IMG/VR virus record: IMGVR_UViG_3300031269_000035
Location: 1-38,588 of that record
DNA: 38,588 nucleotides
Source of the DNA: a virus
Reading direction: 5' to 3' (one strand)
The position numbers were made by a program, and so were the translations under genes. The notes under the pieces were generated by a model. It did no database searches. It saw only the letters and a program-made list of their open reading frames with translations, and was not told the DNA's origin. Shown here in pieces: positions 36,911 through 38,588 of the stretch. Positions within the stretch are counted from its first letter, which is position 1, and each line of letters opens with the position of its first letter.

Positions 36911-38588
36911 TCAAACCTTTCGGAAAATCAGAACAGGTTCGTGGTCTCTGGGGCTTAAGTTGGACAAGGGCATTTTAAGGGTGTGCAGGTGCTGAAACCC
37001 TGCCGAAATAGCAGCCTCTATGGTCATATCAACCAAAGGAGTTACGTTCCCTCTCCTATCCCGCAAGTCATTGATGTTCAGCGCGAAGGTGCCGCCAGCT
37101 ACTAGGCTGCGATATGCCTCCCTGATTACAGGCTTCAAAAAGCTGTCTACCCACTCCGCCGCACTATCACCATACTTCTTCCAAGACTGCCCCTTCTTGT
37201 CCGAATACTTCTCCCGGTCAAAGTACGGTGGAGAGGTGAATACCAGAGAAACGTCATCAGGCACCTTAAAGGTCTCTGCCGGGTGACAATAAAGTTCTGC
37301 CTCAAGTCCTAAGTTGGAGGCAAGCTTCTGATTACCTTCCACCGTCTCAGGCTCGATGTCTGTACCGATGTAATGCACACCGGAAGCAAGGGCTGCGAGC
37401 ATACGACCCCCATACCCTGCACACGGATCCCAGACTTTATCTCCCGGCTTTGCGTACGTCTGATAGATATACTTGGCGACTCCCGGCCTGAAAATAGTAG
37501 GGGTACGCACCTGATACTGTATTGCCTTCCTGACTCTGTAAGGGATAACCGGGTCGCCCCCTTTCAACTGTATCTGAATAGCCCTCCGCAAAAGCTTCGG
37601 ATCAAACCACGCTTCGTAGGCTGACATCTGGTCACGATAGCGTGCCTTGAATCGGTTCGGGAAGTAGCTATCACATAAGCGTACCCCAAACAGCGTACGG
37701 GGCCTAATCTCAGACTCTTCTGTAAGGAAGACCTCTTTGTCTTCAAGCTTCTGAAAGCGTACCCCTACGTCGCTCAAGGGTTTCGGGAAGGGGAAAGGGG
37801 TCTTCACCAGTATCGAGTAGATCTCCTCTACCCATTGCCCCTGCTCCCCCTCAGGTAGATGCTTCCACAGAGAACTGTCATAGTTCTCAAGGGAAACTTT
37901 TGCGGCACGTCGTGAATACGAACTTCTGGGTCGGCCCATACGAGTAGGCGAACCTTCCTTATGTATCCTGCGGTGCACGGTAGACGATGACACGTCGTAC
38001 AAGTCTGCAATAGCAGTGCAGGACATGCCGCCATCATAAAGCGTCCTAGCTGTGTCTGGAGTAAGCTCCCGACCTTTTTCGTAGGAGAGCTTTCTATCTG
38101 AAGGTTCGGGAATCTTGTAGGACATACAGTCGGGCACATACCCCCCAATCAACTCGAAGAACTGCATATCCTGACCGGGGAAGCAGATTGTCACAGTCCC
38201 GTCTGGGTTCTCTAGGATAGTAGGGCTAAAACCTAAATGACGTAAACCCTTGAGAGCATACCGCAAGCTTTGGTCGTCTAAACCAAACGTTATCTGGGGG
38301 TGGTGACCACTATGCAAGCTCCCGTCATCAAGGTACCATACCGCCAAGGAAAGAGGTGTAATACCCTTTGTTAGCACCTTAGGGAACTTTCGCACATGTG
38401 CAGGCGGGGGGTAGAACAGGTCGTAAAGGTGTCTTAGCTGCAAGCAGCTTTGTGTGGTCACCCCCCACCCTGTGTAGGTCTTAGACCCTACCACTTTGGA
38501 TGTGGGGTAGATAGTGGATGTGAAAGGCTGTAGCACCTCCGCTTTCCACTCAAGGTATGGCTTCTGGTCTTCTGAATGGGTCTCGCAA
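36911..38588 (-). CDS. LAGLIDADG-HTH-DNA methyltransferase fusion, 5' end beyond the window
   Basis: The frame is open to the right edge, so the N-terminus is missing; a GTG at 38536 is probably internal, since in-frame upstream text (HSEDQKPYLEWKAEVLQP) fits a LAGLIDADG homing endonuclease. The visible second motif is TPLSLAVWYLDDGSL (about 38310-38355). Next comes a helix-turn-helix (CTAIADLYDVSSSTVHRRIH), then a methyltransferase: VWDPCAGYGGRMLAAL (SAM motif I, about 37385-37432) and VFTSPPYFDREKY (motif IV, near 37225); T/SPPY is typical of N4-cytosine and some N6-adenine enzymes. No intein splice block at the C-terminal side of the endonuclease part was seen. It may modify phage DNA against restriction, with the endonuclease part giving mobility; roles are inferred. 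Confidence 0.85.
   Translation of the reverse strand, partial: CETHSEDQKPYLEWKAEVLQPFTSTIYPTSKVVGSKTYTGWGVTTQSCLQLRHLYDLFYPPPAHVRKFPKVLTKGITPLSLAVWYLDDGSLHSGHHPQITFGLDDQSLRYALKGLRHLGFSPTILENPDGTVTICFPGQDMQFFELIGGYVPDCMSYKIPEPSDRKLSYEKGRELTPDTARTLYDGGMSCTAIADLYDVSSSTVHRRIHKEGSPTRMGRPRSSYSRRAAKVSLENYDSSLWKHLPEGEQGQWVEEIYSILVKTPFPFPKPLSDVGVRFQKLEDKEVFLTEESEIRPRTLFGVRLCDSYFPNRFKARYRDQMSAYEAWFDPKLLRRAIQIQLKGGDPVIPYRVRKAIQYQVRTPTIFRPGVAKYIYQTYAKPGDKVWDPCAGYGGRMLAALASGVHYIGTDIEPETVEGNQKLASNLGLEAELYCHPAETFKVPDDVSLVFTSPPYFDREKYSDKKGQSWKKYGDSAAEWVDSFLKPVIREAYRSLVAGGTFALNINDLRDRRGNVTPLVDMTIEAAISAGFQHLHTLKMPLSNLSPRDHEPVLIFRKV

Overview
The window is a stretch of a large tailed-phage genome with a contractile tail (a jumbo-type myovirus), or a provirus of one. 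Every gene I accept lies on the minus strand, packed head to tail with 1-4 base stop/start overlaps and strong GGAGG-type ribosome binding sites. The anchor genes are a giant contractile-tail sheath protein, an HK97-gp10-like tail/neck completion protein and several large beta-rich virion proteins. No rRNA, tRNA, integrase or IS element was seen. Recognition is by reading motifs only; no database search was run. One host hint is the lipoprotein at 6483-8720, whose MopE-type Asp-rich and DUF4215-type Cys-rich repeats are typical of Myxococcota and related deltaproteobacterial surface proteins. A predatory or deltaproteobacterial-type host is therefore my inference, not a proof.

Layout in transcription order, right to left. 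Region 35.1-38.6 kb: a LAGLIDADG-HTH-DNA methyltransferase fusion cut by the window edge, small genes, a methyltransferase-like gene with a frame break, and a Dps-like ferritin. Region 16-35 kb: the virion module, with coiled-coil and scaffold-like proteins, zinc ribbons, a SWIM-like protein, beta-rich structural proteins, a frameshifted gene, the gp10-like protein, a tRNA nucleotidyltransferase, an actin-family ATPase and a beta-repeat tail protein. Region 11.7-16.3 kb: the sheath, closed by a strong terminator. Region 8.8-11.6 kb: small unknown genes and a complete 548-residue GroEL, closed by a terminator. Region 0-8.7 kb: the host-like lipoprotein, a DHH phosphoesterase, a metallo-beta-lactamase-fold hydrolase, an HNH nuclease, a DUF4258-like protein with a Cys/Gly-rich tail, and a DUF1848 radical-SAM-like protein.

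Three patterns tie the window together. (1) A short N-terminal leader (consensus LI+LA/G..NPELR..LLPLL) starts five otherwise unrelated proteins and a 32-codon mini-ORF that sits in frame, across one TAA, with the HTH-actin gene. It looks like a targeting tag for the prohead or virion, spread by DNA-level duplication. (2) Two promoter-like classes occur: TTGAnn-N17-TNTNNN with CTAGGG(G) abutting the -10, upstream of accessory genes, and GGTWAWC-N3-TTrTAT-like elements in the short gaps of the structural region. These may be early and late classes. (3) Two virion-region genes carry simple frame breaks and one carries an in-frame stop, so either decay, recoding or assembly error is at work; read-level checks would settle this.
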